Shown here: in pieces, positions 9,647 to 19,047 of the stretch
How positions within the stretch are numbered: position 1 is the first letter of the stretch
Layout: each line of letters opens with the position of its first letter
Origin: Pyrinomonadaceae bacterium
GTDB taxonomy: Bacteria; Acidobacteriota; Blastocatellia; Pyrinomonadales; Pyrinomonadaceae
Reading direction: 5' to 3'
NCBI GenBank assembly: GCA_017983495.1
Contig: JAGOBH010000001.1
Coordinates: 868,001-932,000 of the forward strand
DNA: 64,000 nucleotides
Made by a program: the position numbers and the translations under genes
The notes under the pieces: model-generated
The model's database searches: none
The model's input: only the letters and a program-made list of their open reading frames with translations
What the model was told of the DNA's origin: nothing

Positions 9647-11206
9647 CTAACGCTGCTTGAACAACATATACCTGACGTTGTTTCGCGGGTCGGTGAGTGC
9701 GAGCAGATAGCCGCCGCGGACGGCGATGAACTGGGCCCCAAATTTTGCTGTTCTGCCGCCGTAATGATTCGTCGCGGTGACTTCCCAGTCGGTAGCGGAA
9801 AAGCGTCCTTTATAATCGATACGTGCGAATTGCGAACCGCCGGATGCGACATTCGCACTGAGGTAGGTCTGCTGATAGCTGCCGTTCGGCGAAAACACAA
9901 AGTTGTCTGAAGTCGAGAGAGCTTTCATCCCGGTGTAATTGCCGGTATATGCGCTGTAATATTCGACGCCTCCGCCACCGCTGCCGGCCCACGTGCCGAC
10001 CATATCTTCGGCCGTAACGGCGAATCTGTTGCTATTCAGCATCGGGTAAATATTCTCTGCCTTTGGGAACAATTGCTGCAGCTCGGCACGGCTCTGAGCG
10101 ACAACGACAAAGACCTTGCTGCCGCCCGAATGCGGACTCAGAAACCACAGACCGACAAAGCGCCGCTCGCCCGTTTGCTTATGTACCGCATCGGCCATTA
10201 GCAGTTCGTTAATTGCAAAACCGCCGAAAACCTCGTCTCCTTTTTGGACGTTGCCGACGTTGAAAAACGGCAAAATGTACCGGTCCCAATAGAATGCGCT
10301 GTGACCGTCCGTATTGCGTTTGGTCGCTTCCAGTTGCGGATTATCATAATAAAGACGGACCTCTGTTCCGCCTTTGCGAACGCTGACGTAATCTTCCGTC
10401 GGCGTTGAGACCCAACCGTCGTCGAAGTTTGTGACCTGTTTTGCGAAAGAATGGCTTTGCGAAGTACGCTGAGCCGTAGGTCCAACACCCGTGTTCTGAG
10501 TATTTTGTATTTGCAGGCCTTGCGGATCGAACCGCACCTTTGTCGGGTCGACACCGAATGTCTGCTGCACCAGACCGCCGGCGATCACGCGAAACTGATC
10601 CAATAATTCCTTGTTGTTCGACTGTTTAGCTTCGATGTAACCCGCTAGGACCATACCGCCAAAACTGATGTACGTGTCGTACAAAAACTCCTTATCCTTG
10701 GCCGGGGCACTCGCCATTTCCGGCGTCGAATCGAGCATTGCATTCAGGCCGCGAAACAGCTTTTCGGTGATCTCGTCCGACGGTTCGGGCGCGTCATTGA
10801 AAACCGTCACGCACGTCGCAAGTAAAAATGTCATCGCTCCGGCGAGGTTGTTTTTAGCCCCGGTCTTTGCGGCTTCCTGCTCAAAACCCATTTTTGTCTG
10901 AGTAAATATCTCGAGCAATGCCGCACGCTCGTCCGGCGTTTTGCCGATCTCGGACGCGATCGTTTCGAGGTTTTTCGATCCAGGCGTCGGGCGAAAAGCC
11001 GCGACATTCTTTGCCTTGCCGCCCGTCTCAGGCCCGGCCACAGACTGTGGTACCTTTTCAATGCTCTTTTTCAACGCTCCGAGCATCGCCGGCGACAATC
11101 CGCCGCTTTTCACCACACCGCCCAACCCGCCGTCCGACTGCGCCCGGGCCGCGTTGGTAAATAGACCGACAGCAATTACAGTAAAAATGATCGCTAGATT
11201 CTTCAT
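9647..11206 (-). CDS. Exported protein of unknown function
   Basis: 519 residues with a clear signal peptide (…VIAVGLFTNAARAQ). The central part (about 95-215) is helical, with FLLATCVTVFND and SFGGMVLAGYIEA. It recalls the helical DUF6683-type proteins of acidobacteria, but I am not sure of that family. The C-terminal part (about 400-519) is beta-rich, with MVGTWAGSGGG, FSPNGSYQQTYLS and GRFSATDWEV, resembling a lipocalin-like barrel. GAGGT before the ATG overlaps the stop of the upstream gene; the gap is only 7 bases, so it is the last gene of the 15936-9647 operon. No catalytic motif was recognised. Confidence 0.75.
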   Translation of the reverse strand: MKNLAIIFTVIAVGLFTNAARAQSDGGLGGVVKSGGLSPAMLGALKKSIEKVPQSVAGPETGGKAKNVAAFRPTPGSKNLETIASEIGKTPDERAALLEIFTQTKMGFEQEAAKTGAKNNLAGAMTFLLATCVTVFNDAPEPSDEITEKLFRGLNAMLDSTPEMASAPAKDKEFLYDTYISFGGMVLAGYIEAKQSNNKELLDQFRVIAGGLVQQTFGVDPTKVRFDPQGLQIQNTQNTGVGPTAQRTSQSHSFAKQVTNFDDGWVSTPTEDYVSVRKGGTEVRLYYDNPQLEATKRNTDGHSAFYWDRYILPFFNVGNVQKGDEVFGGFAINELLMADAVHKQTGERRFVGLWFLSPHSGGSKVFVVVAQSRAELQQLFPKAENIYPMLNSNRFAVTAEDMVGTWAGSGGGGVEYYSAYTGNYTGMKALSTSDNFVFSPNGSYQQTYLSANVASGGSQFARIDYKGRFSATDWEVTATNHYGGRTAKFGAQFIAVRGGYLLALTDPRNNVRYMLFKQR

Positions 11207-11213
11207 ATAACCT

Positions 11214-13109
11214 CTATTTCGTCAGTCGAATATTGCTCACGTAAAACTCGTCGCTCGGATCGGCGTTCGGAGCGTTGTCGACGCCGAATCCGAAAAAGTT
11301 CCAGCGGATGTTTTCGCTGAGCACCGCGTCCTCGGTCATTTTGGTTCCGTTAAAGTAGATCGAGAGCAGCGATCCCTGGCGGACGAGTTTTACCTTGACG
11401 AGGTTTCTGTCTTTGTAAAAGATCTTCGTTTTATCGGCTTTATCAAGTTTGTAGCCGCCGCGAGCGTCAAAGACCTGCAGGCCGTATCGGCCCTGTTCGT
11501 TATTCCAGTGCGGATCGATCCACAGGGCGACGCGCTCCATTCGCGATGACGTGTATGCATTTAGATTGACGAGCGCGCGGTCATAGCGTTTGAGAGTGTT
11601 GTCGTACGGGGCCGCTCCGAGGTGAAAATAGAAACTCGGGCTGTAATACGAGATGTTCTTGGTCCAGGTGACATCAAACTCCAAAGTAAAATTATTCGGC
11701 AATGCCAGAACCGCATAGTCGGGGAAAAACAACCCTTCCTTGCTCATCGCAAGCCAGTTTCCCGGCTGGCCGGTCTTGTTCTTTACGATCCCCGTAATGT
11801 TGCTGACGGTCCATTTGCCCGGGGCCTGGCCGACGGTTGCATTGGCAAAATCTTCAAAGTACCCCTCGCCGCTTTCTCCGGTTGGAACAGTGTCCGCCGC
11901 AGGTTTGCCGGTGTTTCTGATCGGTGTGTCGCCCATACCGGAGACCGTCGGCGGTTGGGGCATCGGGCTCATCCCGACCATTTTTCGTATCACATTGAAA
12001 TCGAATTCGTCTTCAAATTTCTTGGCAAAGGCGACTTTGGCAGGCGAATCGCCCCCTTGACGGTGCTGGACAACTACCACCTGCGGCTGCCATTTCGGCA
12101 GTTTGGGGTCATAGAAATCCTGATTGGCGACATAAGCAAATTTTCCTCTTCCACTGCCGGTGCCAAATCGAATTTCGCTTGGCTGATTAAGTATCTCGTT
12201 GAAGTTTGAAATAAAAGCCTCACATCGTGAGTCGGCGGCTTTTAGTACTGTGTCCGTGAATCTGATCGCATCGCTGCGTTTGGCTTTGTTTTGATCAATG
12301 GCTTGCTGGGTTTTCTGATCACCTTCGCGGAGACTCTGAAAAAACTTCTGCTTTTCGGCGTCGGTCATAATTCCTTTTTCAGCCGAAACGCGAGTAAAGG
12401 TTCTTTGCGAGGTCGCCAGAACGCCCTCGAGCCGTTTGATCTCCTCGTCGAGCTTCTTTAACCAATATTCACGATATGATTGGGCAAACTCAGATCTGCT
12501 GATCCGGCGATAGGGCAGAGCTTTCCTTTCCGAAAAGTACCAGCCCGAGAACTGCTGCTCATTGTTTTCGTTGAAGAAATAAATATTCTTCATTCCTTTT
12601 TTGTTTTCGACGATGCGGATATCTCCGCTCAAATTCAAACGCAATTCGGTTCCCGACAGCACCAGATCCCCCGAATTTCCGTTCACGGCGAAGTCCTTAA
12701 AGTCGTTCACTCGAAAATAGATCCAGTTGCCCGTCTCGCCTTCCGGCCCGATGACGTTTTTCCCCTGATCCTTGTAGCAGACAATATCCTTGATCATGAA
12801 AAAGCCCTCGTAATACTGAAGAGCGTTTGGCGGTGCGGTCTGAATGCCCATCGCATCGTATATGCCGTAGGTGAGCTCCAGGCCTTTCGGCGGCTGGGGA
12901 AACACCCGCTGCATTTCCGCAATTACCGGTTTCATCGCGTTTGCCCAGTTACCGGTCCTCGTTTCAGGCCGGGATTTCCAGGGCAACGAAGCGTTGTCAG
13001 CCGTCGCATCACCGGCAGCGTCGCAGAACGATTGCCCGTGAGCTACATTGACGCTCATCAGAAAAATGACGATTAGTGAAATTATCAGGAAACCATTTCG
13101 ATTTTTCAT
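11214..13109 (-). CDS. Exported protein with C-terminal LamG-like jelly roll
   Basis: 631 residues with a signal peptide (…SVNVAHGQ). The N-terminal half has no family I recognise. It includes a helical, Lys/Glu-rich stretch at about 205-290 that is probably a coiled coil (LDEEIKRLEGVL, SLREGDQKTQQ). The C-terminal region (about 420-631) contains YFEDFANATVGQAPGKWT, FTLEFDVTW and RLVNLNAY-like strands, ending with FYVSNIRLTK. This matches the jelly-roll domain often placed before OmpA domains in Bacteroidota proteins; here no OmpA domain follows. It is the middle gene of a three-gene operon: 19 bases after the delta-60 gene and 7 bases before the 9647-11206 gene. Confidence 0.75.
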   Translation of the reverse strand: MKNRNGFLIISLIVIFLMSVNVAHGQSFCDAAGDATADNASLPWKSRPETRTGNWANAMKPVIAEMQRVFPQPPKGLELTYGIYDAMGIQTAPPNALQYYEGFFMIKDIVCYKDQGKNVIGPEGETGNWIYFRVNDFKDFAVNGNSGDLVLSGTELRLNLSGDIRIVENKKGMKNIYFFNENNEQQFSGWYFSERKALPYRRISRSEFAQSYREYWLKKLDEEIKRLEGVLATSQRTFTRVSAEKGIMTDAEKQKFFQSLREGDQKTQQAIDQNKAKRSDAIRFTDTVLKAADSRCEAFISNFNEILNQPSEIRFGTGSGRGKFAYVANQDFYDPKLPKWQPQVVVVQHRQGGDSPAKVAFAKKFEDEFDFNVIRKMVGMSPMPQPPTVSGMGDTPIRNTGKPAADTVPTGESGEGYFEDFANATVGQAPGKWTVSNITGIVKNKTGQPGNWLAMSKEGLFFPDYAVLALPNNFTLEFDVTWTKNISYYSPSFYFHLGAAPYDNTLKRYDRALVNLNAYTSSRMERVALWIDPHWNNEQGRYGLQVFDARGGYKLDKADKTKIFYKDRNLVKVKLVRQGSLLSIYFNGTKMTEDAVLSENIRWNFFGFGVDNAPNADPSDEFYVSNIRLTK

Positions 13110-13128
13110 GGACTTTTATTGGTTACTA

Positions 13129-15936
13129 CTATTTAAAATTTGCTCCAATAGGCACAAAATCGATGTCGACCAAACTTCCGTTGACCGACACTAACTGTGG
13201 TTGATATTGATAGCTCTTGGATTTTACCGCAATTACGACGATCTGACCTGCCTCAATATCGTCAAATCGGTAATGGCCGAACGAGCTGGTCCGAGTCGTG
13301 CGTATAATTCCGGCACTATCGGTCATATGAACGATCGCATTGCTCAAACCCATTCCGCCTGATGTTCGAACTGTCCCCGTTACTGAAACCATTGCCGCGG
13401 TTGGGGCAAGCAAAAACGCACCTTGCACTTTTTCAGTGGTTGATTCCGGATCTGTCGCACGAATAAGAATTTCTTGTCCTACCGGCAGATCCAGTCCAGC
13501 CAACGTATACGTGCTTGCCTGCGGAGCAGTTCGCGACAGTTCACCATTTTTAGCCGAATTTAAGCCCGTAGTCCCAATTCCCAGCAGCGCATAGGTCACA
13601 CCGCCGTCGGTCGACAGTAGAAATCTTACGCCGCTGAATTGCGGCGTCGAGCCATTCATCTGCCACGAGACCGAGTCCCGGGTGATCGAAAGTTCTGAAA
13701 CCGCGTAGGTATCATTTGTCAGGCGGGCAAAATTGCTTCTCGGTACACCACCAACGGTTATAAAATCTCCGCCGATCAGAATTTTGCCGTCTGGTAAAAT
13801 TGCACTTGCGTAAACTACCCCATTTACATCCGGGTCGTACTGGCCGACCGTCCCGCCGAGAACCTCAGGCACACCGGTCGCTTCATCGAGTCTTGCAACG
13901 CGATTTCTCGGCAGTCCCCCGACTGTCGAAAATCCCCCGGTAATTATGATCTTTCCGTTCGACTGGATCGAAATGGAATTTACCTGGCCATTGGCATTTG
14001 GATCGAAGGTCGGATCAACAATGCCGTCAAAACTGAGCCGCGCAATGTAGTTACGAACTTGCGCATTTACCGTCGTGAAATTTCCGCCGATCAAGATCTG
14101 CCCATCAGATTGGAGTTTCAAAGCCAAGACACGGGCATCAATACCAGCGACAAACGAACTAATTACTGTGCCGTCGGCAAATACCTTCGCAATTCTGTTG
14201 TGCACTTCGGGTGTGCCCTTAGGCGATAGTTCTGTAAAATCACCTGCGAATATTACCCTTCCGGTAGGTTCCTGGGCGATGGCATGTACATCGCCATTGG
14301 GAACCGGCTTAAAGTAGGGATCCGGTTGGCCCGTATTCGCATCAAGTTTGGCGATATGCGGAAAACCGTCCCCACCGATAGACTGAAACCCTCCGCCAAT
14401 GAAAACACTGCCGCTCGGATTGACGTGAATCGCTAGAACGTAATCCGACGGCATTGGGTTAAACGAATCAGCGGCGCCAGTGACCGGATCGAGTCTGGCA
14501 ATGTACTGCCGACTTTGTCCGCCGATAAACGTAAATTCTCCGCCCACGTAAACTCGGCCAAATGCACCAAGTGCAACCGCAAATATTCGCCCCAGACCGC
14601 CGCCGCTCGGATTCGGATCAAATCCCATATCGAGAGATCCGTCAGCATTAAGCCGGGCAATTTTGTTGCGCGGCACGCCCAAAACAGACGTGAACGAACC
14701 CGCAATGATCACTTTGCCGTCAGGCTGCGGAACAATTATTCGGATCGCTCCATCTAGTGTTCCAATGTCAAGAGTTTTGTCCACATTTCCATTAATTTCC
14801 AGCCCCGCAAAGTTGTTTCGTATTGAGAGCCAACCACCGCTGGTGATAGTTGTAAATTGTCCGCCAACGAGGATCTTGCCGCTTGATTGAAGAGCAAAAC
14901 TATTAACTACACCATTAGTATTATTGACGGTGAAGGCCGGATCGATCGAGCCGTTAGAATTTAGCCTCGCAAGACTGATGCTTGGTTCTCCGTTGACATT
15001 ATTAAAGAATCCGCCGACCAAAACTTTGCCGTTGGGTTGCACGGCGAGAGCGTAAACCGAATATCCCGTTTCTATATTGCCGGCAAACGTTGCTGAAAAT
15101 GTCGGGTCTTCGGTGCCGGTGATCGTATCTATTCGAGCTACCTTTTTAGTAACAAAACCGCCTAGATACAGTCCGCCAACTAGAATTTTACCGTTTGGTT
15201 GAGCGACTATTGTATTGACCTCGGTCGCGGAGGTGGAATAGGGATCAAAAGAATCCGCAGTTCCGGTGATCGGATCAATTCTTGCCAGGCAATTTCTTGC
15301 CAAGCCGCCGACTGACGAGAATAGTCCGCCGATAATTATCTTCCCGTTCGATTGCACAGATATTGCCCTAACCTCAACAATTCCGTTGCGTTGAACATCA
15401 GGAAGGAATGACCCATCGAGATTTCCGGAATCCTTATCGAGTCGTGCTAGATGGTTTTGTGGCGGTGAGCCGGCGATGGTAAAAAAACCTCCGATCAGGA
15501 CGTGTCCGCCTGATTCCAAAGCAATGGTCTTGACCCAGCCGCCGACCCCGGCATAGAAATCACTATCAAGCGTGCCGTCAGGCAGGAGTCTGGCAATTGC
15601 CGGCCTAGAGACGCTGCCAACTTCAGTAAAAATTCCGCCCACCAGGATCGAGCCATTAGGTTGGGTCAATATGGTATAAACCGAACCGTTTGGGTTTGGA
15701 ACAAATGACGTGTCAAGCGTCCGATTGACGTTCAAGCGTGCCAAGTTGTTGCGGTTTACGCCGTTAACTTGTGTAAAAAAGCCGCCGATTATTATCTTGC
15801 CGTCAGCTTGAACCGCAATTGCTGATACACTTCCACTAACATTTACATCAAGACCATCCAGCGGCGATTGTGCCGTCACCATCGAACTAAATAAAAACAC
15901 TGTAACAAAGATCGCGAATAAGACTGTTTTCACCAT
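13129..15936 (-). CDS. Secreted delta-60 repeat protein with C-terminal carboxypeptidase-regulatory-like domain
   Basis: 935 residues from the ATG at 15936, which has GGAGGGTGG upstream and opens a good signal peptide (VLFAIFVTVFLFSSMVTAQ). A longer frame to 16122 would overlap the sigma factor gene and is rejected. Most of the protein is a run of delta-60 repeats (DUF5122 propeller), about 50-60 residues each, of the form xxQxDGKIxIGGxFxxVxGxxRxxIARLxxDGxxDxxF. A small Ig-like carboxypeptidase-regulatory domain ends the protein (GTVRTSGGMGLSNAIV…FGHYRFDDIEAG). First gene of a minus-strand operon with 11214-13109 and 9647-11206. It is divergent from the ECF sigma factor gene, with 80 bases between the two starts. 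The role is probably surface adhesion or scaffolding (inference). Confidence 0.85.
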   Translation of the reverse strand: MVKTVLFAIFVTVFLFSSMVTAQSPLDGLDVNVSGSVSAIAVQADGKIIIGGFFTQVNGVNRNNLARLNVNRTLDTSFVPNPNGSVYTILTQPNGSILVGGIFTEVGSVSRPAIARLLPDGTLDSDFYAGVGGWVKTIALESGGHVLIGGFFTIAGSPPQNHLARLDKDSGNLDGSFLPDVQRNGIVEVRAISVQSNGKIIIGGLFSSVGGLARNCLARIDPITGTADSFDPYSTSATEVNTIVAQPNGKILVGGLYLGGFVTKKVARIDTITGTEDPTFSATFAGNIETGYSVYALAVQPNGKVLVGGFFNNVNGEPSISLARLNSNGSIDPAFTVNNTNGVVNSFALQSSGKILVGGQFTTITSGGWLSIRNNFAGLEINGNVDKTLDIGTLDGAIRIIVPQPDGKVIIAGSFTSVLGVPRNKIARLNADGSLDMGFDPNPSGGGLGRIFAVALGAFGRVYVGGEFTFIGGQSRQYIARLDPVTGAADSFNPMPSDYVLAIHVNPSGSVFIGGGFQSIGGDGFPHIAKLDANTGQPDPYFKPVPNGDVHAIAQEPTGRVIFAGDFTELSPKGTPEVHNRIAKVFADGTVISSFVAGIDARVLALKLQSDGQILIGGNFTTVNAQVRNYIARLSFDGIVDPTFDPNANGQVNSISIQSNGKIIITGGFSTVGGLPRNRVARLDEATGVPEVLGGTVGQYDPDVNGVVYASAILPDGKILIGGDFITVGGVPRSNFARLTNDTYAVSELSITRDSVSWQMNGSTPQFSGVRFLLSTDGGVTYALLGIGTTGLNSAKNGELSRTAPQASTYTLAGLDLPVGQEILIRATDPESTTEKVQGAFLLAPTAAMVSVTGTVRTSGGMGLSNAIVHMTDSAGIIRTTRTSSFGHYRFDDIEAGQIVVIAVKSKSYQYQPQLVSVNGSLVDIDFVPIGANFK

Positions 15937-16016
15937 AACCACCCTCCGGATAAAGCTCGGAATTTTTTCTCTAACCATAAACGCGAAAGTATTGGTAGAA
16001 TTTTTCAAAGAAATAA

Positions 16017-16565
16017 ATGGCGAATGAAGTAACAAGGCTTTTGCAGGACTGGCGGGACGGGAAAAAGGACGCTCTCGACGAGTTGTTGCCGATCGTTTAT
16101 GACGAACTGCGCCGCGTCGCACGCAATCTGCTCGCTAACGAATACGCCGAGACGCTCCCGACGACCGCACTTGTTCACGAAGCCTACCTGAAACTCGCCG
16201 GCCAGCACTCGGTCGATTGGGAAAATCGCGGACAGTTTTTTGCGATCGCGGCTCAGGCAATGCGGCGAATATTGGTCGATCACGCCCGCAACCGGAACGC
16301 GAAAAAGCGTGACGGCATCAAGATCGTGCTGGACGACGCCGACGCGATGTCGGTCCAGATGGACGAATCGCTCATCGATCTCGACATTGCTCTCAAGGAA
16401 CTGGCTGAGTTTGACGAACTGCAATCCAGGATCGTCGAGCTTCGCTATTTTGGCGGGCTTACATTTGACGAGACCGCCGCCGTTTTGCAGATCTCGACCG
16501 CCGCCGTGTTTCGCGAATGGACCTTTGCCCGAGCGTGGCTTCATCGAAAGATCAACGGTGTCTGA
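16017..16565 (+). CDS. ECF-type RNA polymerase sigma factor (Sigma70_ECF, TIGR02999-like)
   Basis: 182 residues, covering sigma region 2 (LPIVYDELRRVARNLLA, TTALVHEAYLKLAG, FFAIAAQAMRRILVDHARNR) and region 4 (LQSRIVELRYFGGLTFDETAAVLQIS, VFREWTFARAWL). It matches the Sigma70_ECF family that, in acidobacteria, planctomycetes and Xanthomonas, is paired with Ser/Thr kinases rather than with anti-sigma factors. In the Xanthomonas EcfP/PknS pair the kinase phosphorylates the sigma factor; the same mechanism here is inferred from the neighbouring kinase gene 41 bases downstream. No anti-sigma factor gene is present. Its likely targets include the divergent exported-protein operon, but I could not derive a promoter motif from the sequence. 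Upstream only a weak AAAGA-like ribosome site is seen. Confidence 0.9.
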   Translation: MANEVTRLLQDWRDGKKDALDELLPIVYDELRRVARNLLANEYAETLPTTALVHEAYLKLAGQHSVDWENRGQFFAIAAQAMRRILVDHARNRNAKKRDGIKIVLDDADAMSVQMDESLIDLDIALKELAEFDELQSRIVELRYFGGLTFDETAAVLQISTAAVFREWTFARAWLHRKINGV

Positions 16566-16606
16566 AATAAATCCGCACAAAATACGCGTTTATCTGATAG
16601 AGGAAG

Positions 16607-19000
16607 ATGCACAAGGCCGACTGGGCACATATCAAGGAGCTTTTTCACCAAACGCTTGGGCTTAATGCGGCGGAGCGTGCGAAGTTTCTTGCCGGTGAGA
16701 GCGAAACGGTCCGGCGTGAGGTTGCCGAACTGATCGCTTCGCACGAGAGCGCCGAAGATTTTATCGCGAGATCGGCCGCCGACGAATACGGCCTGAATAC
16801 GAACGCGCTGATCGGCAAGCAGATCGGAAGTTACACGCTGCTCGAGGTTGTCGGTACAGGCGGAATGGGCACCGTCTTTCGCGCCAGCCGCGACGGGTTT
16901 GAAAAGGAGTTTGCGGTCAAGCTGATCAAACGCGGAATGGACACCGACGCCGTTCTGCGTCGGTTTCAGCTCGAACGCCGGATATTGTCGCGTCTCGAAC
17001 ACCCGAATATCGCCGGCCTGCTCGACGGCGGCACGACCGATGACGGTCTGCCGTATTTCGTGCTCGAGTTTGTCGATGGCGTCCCGGTGACGCGATTTTG
17101 CGACGACCGCCGGCTCGACGTGCGTGAGCGGATCGAGCTTTTTCGCCGCATTTGCTCGGCGGTCAGTTACGCCCACCAAAATCTCGTTGTCCACCGCGAC
17201 CTGAAACCGTCAAATATACTGGTGACAGCCGACGGCACACCCAAACTTCTGGATTTCGGTATTGCAAAAATGCTCGGATCTGAGGAGACCGAGGCGACCG
17301 CGACGCAGGCACGGATGTTCACGCCGGAATACGCATCGCCCGAGCAGCTAAACGGTTTGCCCGTTACGACCGCGTCCGATGTCTACAGCCTCGGCGTTGT
17401 CCTCTACGAAATGCTGAGCGGCCAGCGTCCTTTCAGGTCAACCGGCAAAAGCTATCAGGACATCGTCAACCGCATTATGACCGAAGAGCCTGCTCGTCCG
17501 TCGTCATTTTTTGGCGGAACACAGCAGGCGATCCAGGGCGACACTTCACCCGATGATCAACGCCGGACTGGCGGCGGCAGTGGGAATGACGCCGCTGGTG
17601 TTCACGACCGCCGCTCGCTCGAAGGCGACCTCGACAATATTATCCTCAAGGCCCTGCGCAAAGAGCCCGAACGCCGGTATCAGTCCGTACAGGAATTTTC
17701 CGAAGACATCAGGCGGCATCTGTCGGGCTTGCCGGTCACGGCGACGGCCGACACCAGGCTCTATCGTTTATCAAAGTTCGTGGCTCGCCACCGAATGAGC
17801 GTTGCAGCCGGTTCGTTTGCGGCCGTACTCATCTTCGCGATCTCAGGGATCGCAGTCTGGCAGGGAATTACGGCGAACCGCGAGCGTGCTAAGGCCGAAC
17901 GGCGGTTCGAACAAGTTCGCAAGCTTGCCAACGCGATGATATTTGACTATCAGGACGAGATCGAACGCCTGCCCGGTACGACGCCGATCCGTCAAAAAAT
18001 GGTCAGTGACGCAATCATTTATCTCGACAATCTGGCCGCTGAAAGCGGTGGCGATGCTTCACTGCGAGGCGAGCTAGCGAGTGCTTACGACAAGATCGGC
18101 GACATTCAGGGCAATCCGTTTTATGCCAACCTTGGCGACATGGACGGGGCACTCGCCAGCTACAACAAAGCATTGGCTATCCGCGAGGATCTGCTTGCCG
18201 GCGATCCGGGCAACAAAAACCTTAAGTTCAACCTGTCGCTCAGCCTCGGTTCGATCGGCGATCTGCACTGGGCAAAAGGCGAATATCCAAGCGCACTTGA
18301 GAAATACAGGCGTGCATTGGAGATGGCCGAATCCGTGGCAAACGACAACCCGTCAGACGCCGCAAACAAGTACGCTCTAGCCCACCGGCATTATTCTATC
18401 GGGCAGACCCTGCGAAAAATGGGCGATCTCGCCGGTGCTCTCGACAGTTTTGGCCGTTCGCTTGAGTTCAACAAAGTGCTCTTGGAGGGTGAACCAGGGA
18501 ATGTCGATTATCGCCACGCGGTAGCCGTCGCGTATCTGAAGACGGGCGACGTCTATTTTGATTCGGCTGATCTCAAATCGGCCCTCGATCATCACCAGAA
18601 GGCGACTGAGGTGCTCGGGCCGCTGCTCGAAGACGACTCGGATGCCACTTCGAAACGCGAACTCACACTTTTCCTTAACCGTATCGCCATCGACAAACGA
18701 GGGCTCGGCGATATTAACGGAGCGGTCGAAGCTGACCTGAGAGCGATCGCCGTTCAAAGCGAACTCACGCGTCTGGACCCAAAAAACGAACAATCCCGTC
18801 TCGATCTCGCCACCTATCAGCAGAGTTTGGCTGAATCGTACGCCACGCTTGGCAAACGAATCGAGGCATTCGAGCTTTTCACAAAAGCCATCGCAGTGTA
18901 CGAAGATGCGCTAAAGAAAAACCCCGACGACGCCGAGGTTGCCGACGCGCTTAACTCAACCCGTCGCTCGCTCGCGAACCTTGAACCCAGCAAAAAATAG
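16607..19000 (+). CDS. Transmembrane Ser/Thr protein kinase with periplasmic TPRs
   Basis: 797 residues. The kinase domain (about 73-375) has a complete set of motifs: glycine loop GTGGMG (83-88), ATP lysine K105, alpha-C glutamate E123, catalytic HRDLKPSN (196-203), DFG (216-218) and TPEYASPEQ (239-247). A single membrane helix follows at about 398-418 (AAVLIFAISGIAVW). The rest is TPR repeats (GDIQGN, LGDMDGALASYNKALAI, KGEYPSALEKYRRALE, KMGDLAGALDSFGRSLE), expected outside the membrane. The 70-residue N-terminal segment is helical. GAGGAAG precedes the ATG. It is cotranscribed with the sigma factor gene. It probably senses through the TPR part and phosphorylates the sigma factor (inference from known pairs). 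Confidence 0.92.
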   Translation: MHKADWAHIKELFHQTLGLNAAERAKFLAGESETVRREVAELIASHESAEDFIARSAADEYGLNTNALIGKQIGSYTLLEVVGTGGMGTVFRASRDGFEKEFAVKLIKRGMDTDAVLRRFQLERRILSRLEHPNIAGLLDGGTTDDGLPYFVLEFVDGVPVTRFCDDRRLDVRERIELFRRICSAVSYAHQNLVVHRDLKPSNILVTADGTPKLLDFGIAKMLGSEETEATATQARMFTPEYASPEQLNGLPVTTASDVYSLGVVLYEMLSGQRPFRSTGKSYQDIVNRIMTEEPARPSSFFGGTQQAIQGDTSPDDQRRTGGGSGNDAAGVHDRRSLEGDLDNIILKALRKEPERRYQSVQEFSEDIRRHLSGLPVTATADTRLYRLSKFVARHRMSVAAGSFAAVLIFAISGIAVWQGITANRERAKAERRFEQVRKLANAMIFDYQDEIERLPGTTPIRQKMVSDAIIYLDNLAAESGGDASLRGELASAYDKIGDIQGNPFYANLGDMDGALASYNKALAIREDLLAGDPGNKNLKFNLSLSLGSIGDLHWAKGEYPSALEKYRRALEMAESVANDNPSDAANKYALAHRHYSIGQTLRKMGDLAGALDSFGRSLEFNKVLLEGEPGNVDYRHAVAVAYLKTGDVYFDSADLKSALDHHQKATEVLGPLLEDDSDATSKRELTLFLNRIAIDKRGLGDINGAVEADLRAIAVQSELTRLDPKNEQSRLDLATYQQSLAESYATLGKRIEAFELFTKAIAVYEDALKKNPDDAEVADALNSTRRSLANLEPSKK

Positions 19001-19020
19001 GCCTTGCTTACCGCAAGGCC
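19000..19020. terminator. Bidirectional terminator between convergent genes
   Basis: A perfect stem GGCCTTGC/GCAAGGCC (19000-19007 and 19013-19020). On the minus strand it is followed by TATTTTTTG, good for ending the M28 gene. On the plus strand CCAATCTTTT follows. Confidence 0.75.
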
Positions 19021-19047
19021 CCAATCTTTTAGCCGCTGATCGGCAAA

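Noticed and set aside
15937..16122. N-terminal extension of the delta-60 protein to 16122
   Set aside because: It would overlap the divergent sigma factor gene and precede the signal peptide; the ATG at 15936 has a good ribosome site.
16005..16580. Minus-strand frame of 191 codons
   Set aside because: Antisense to the sigma factor; no domain, no ribosome site.
16541..17194. Minus-strand frame of 217 codons
   Set aside because: Antisense to the kinase domain with intact catalytic motifs.
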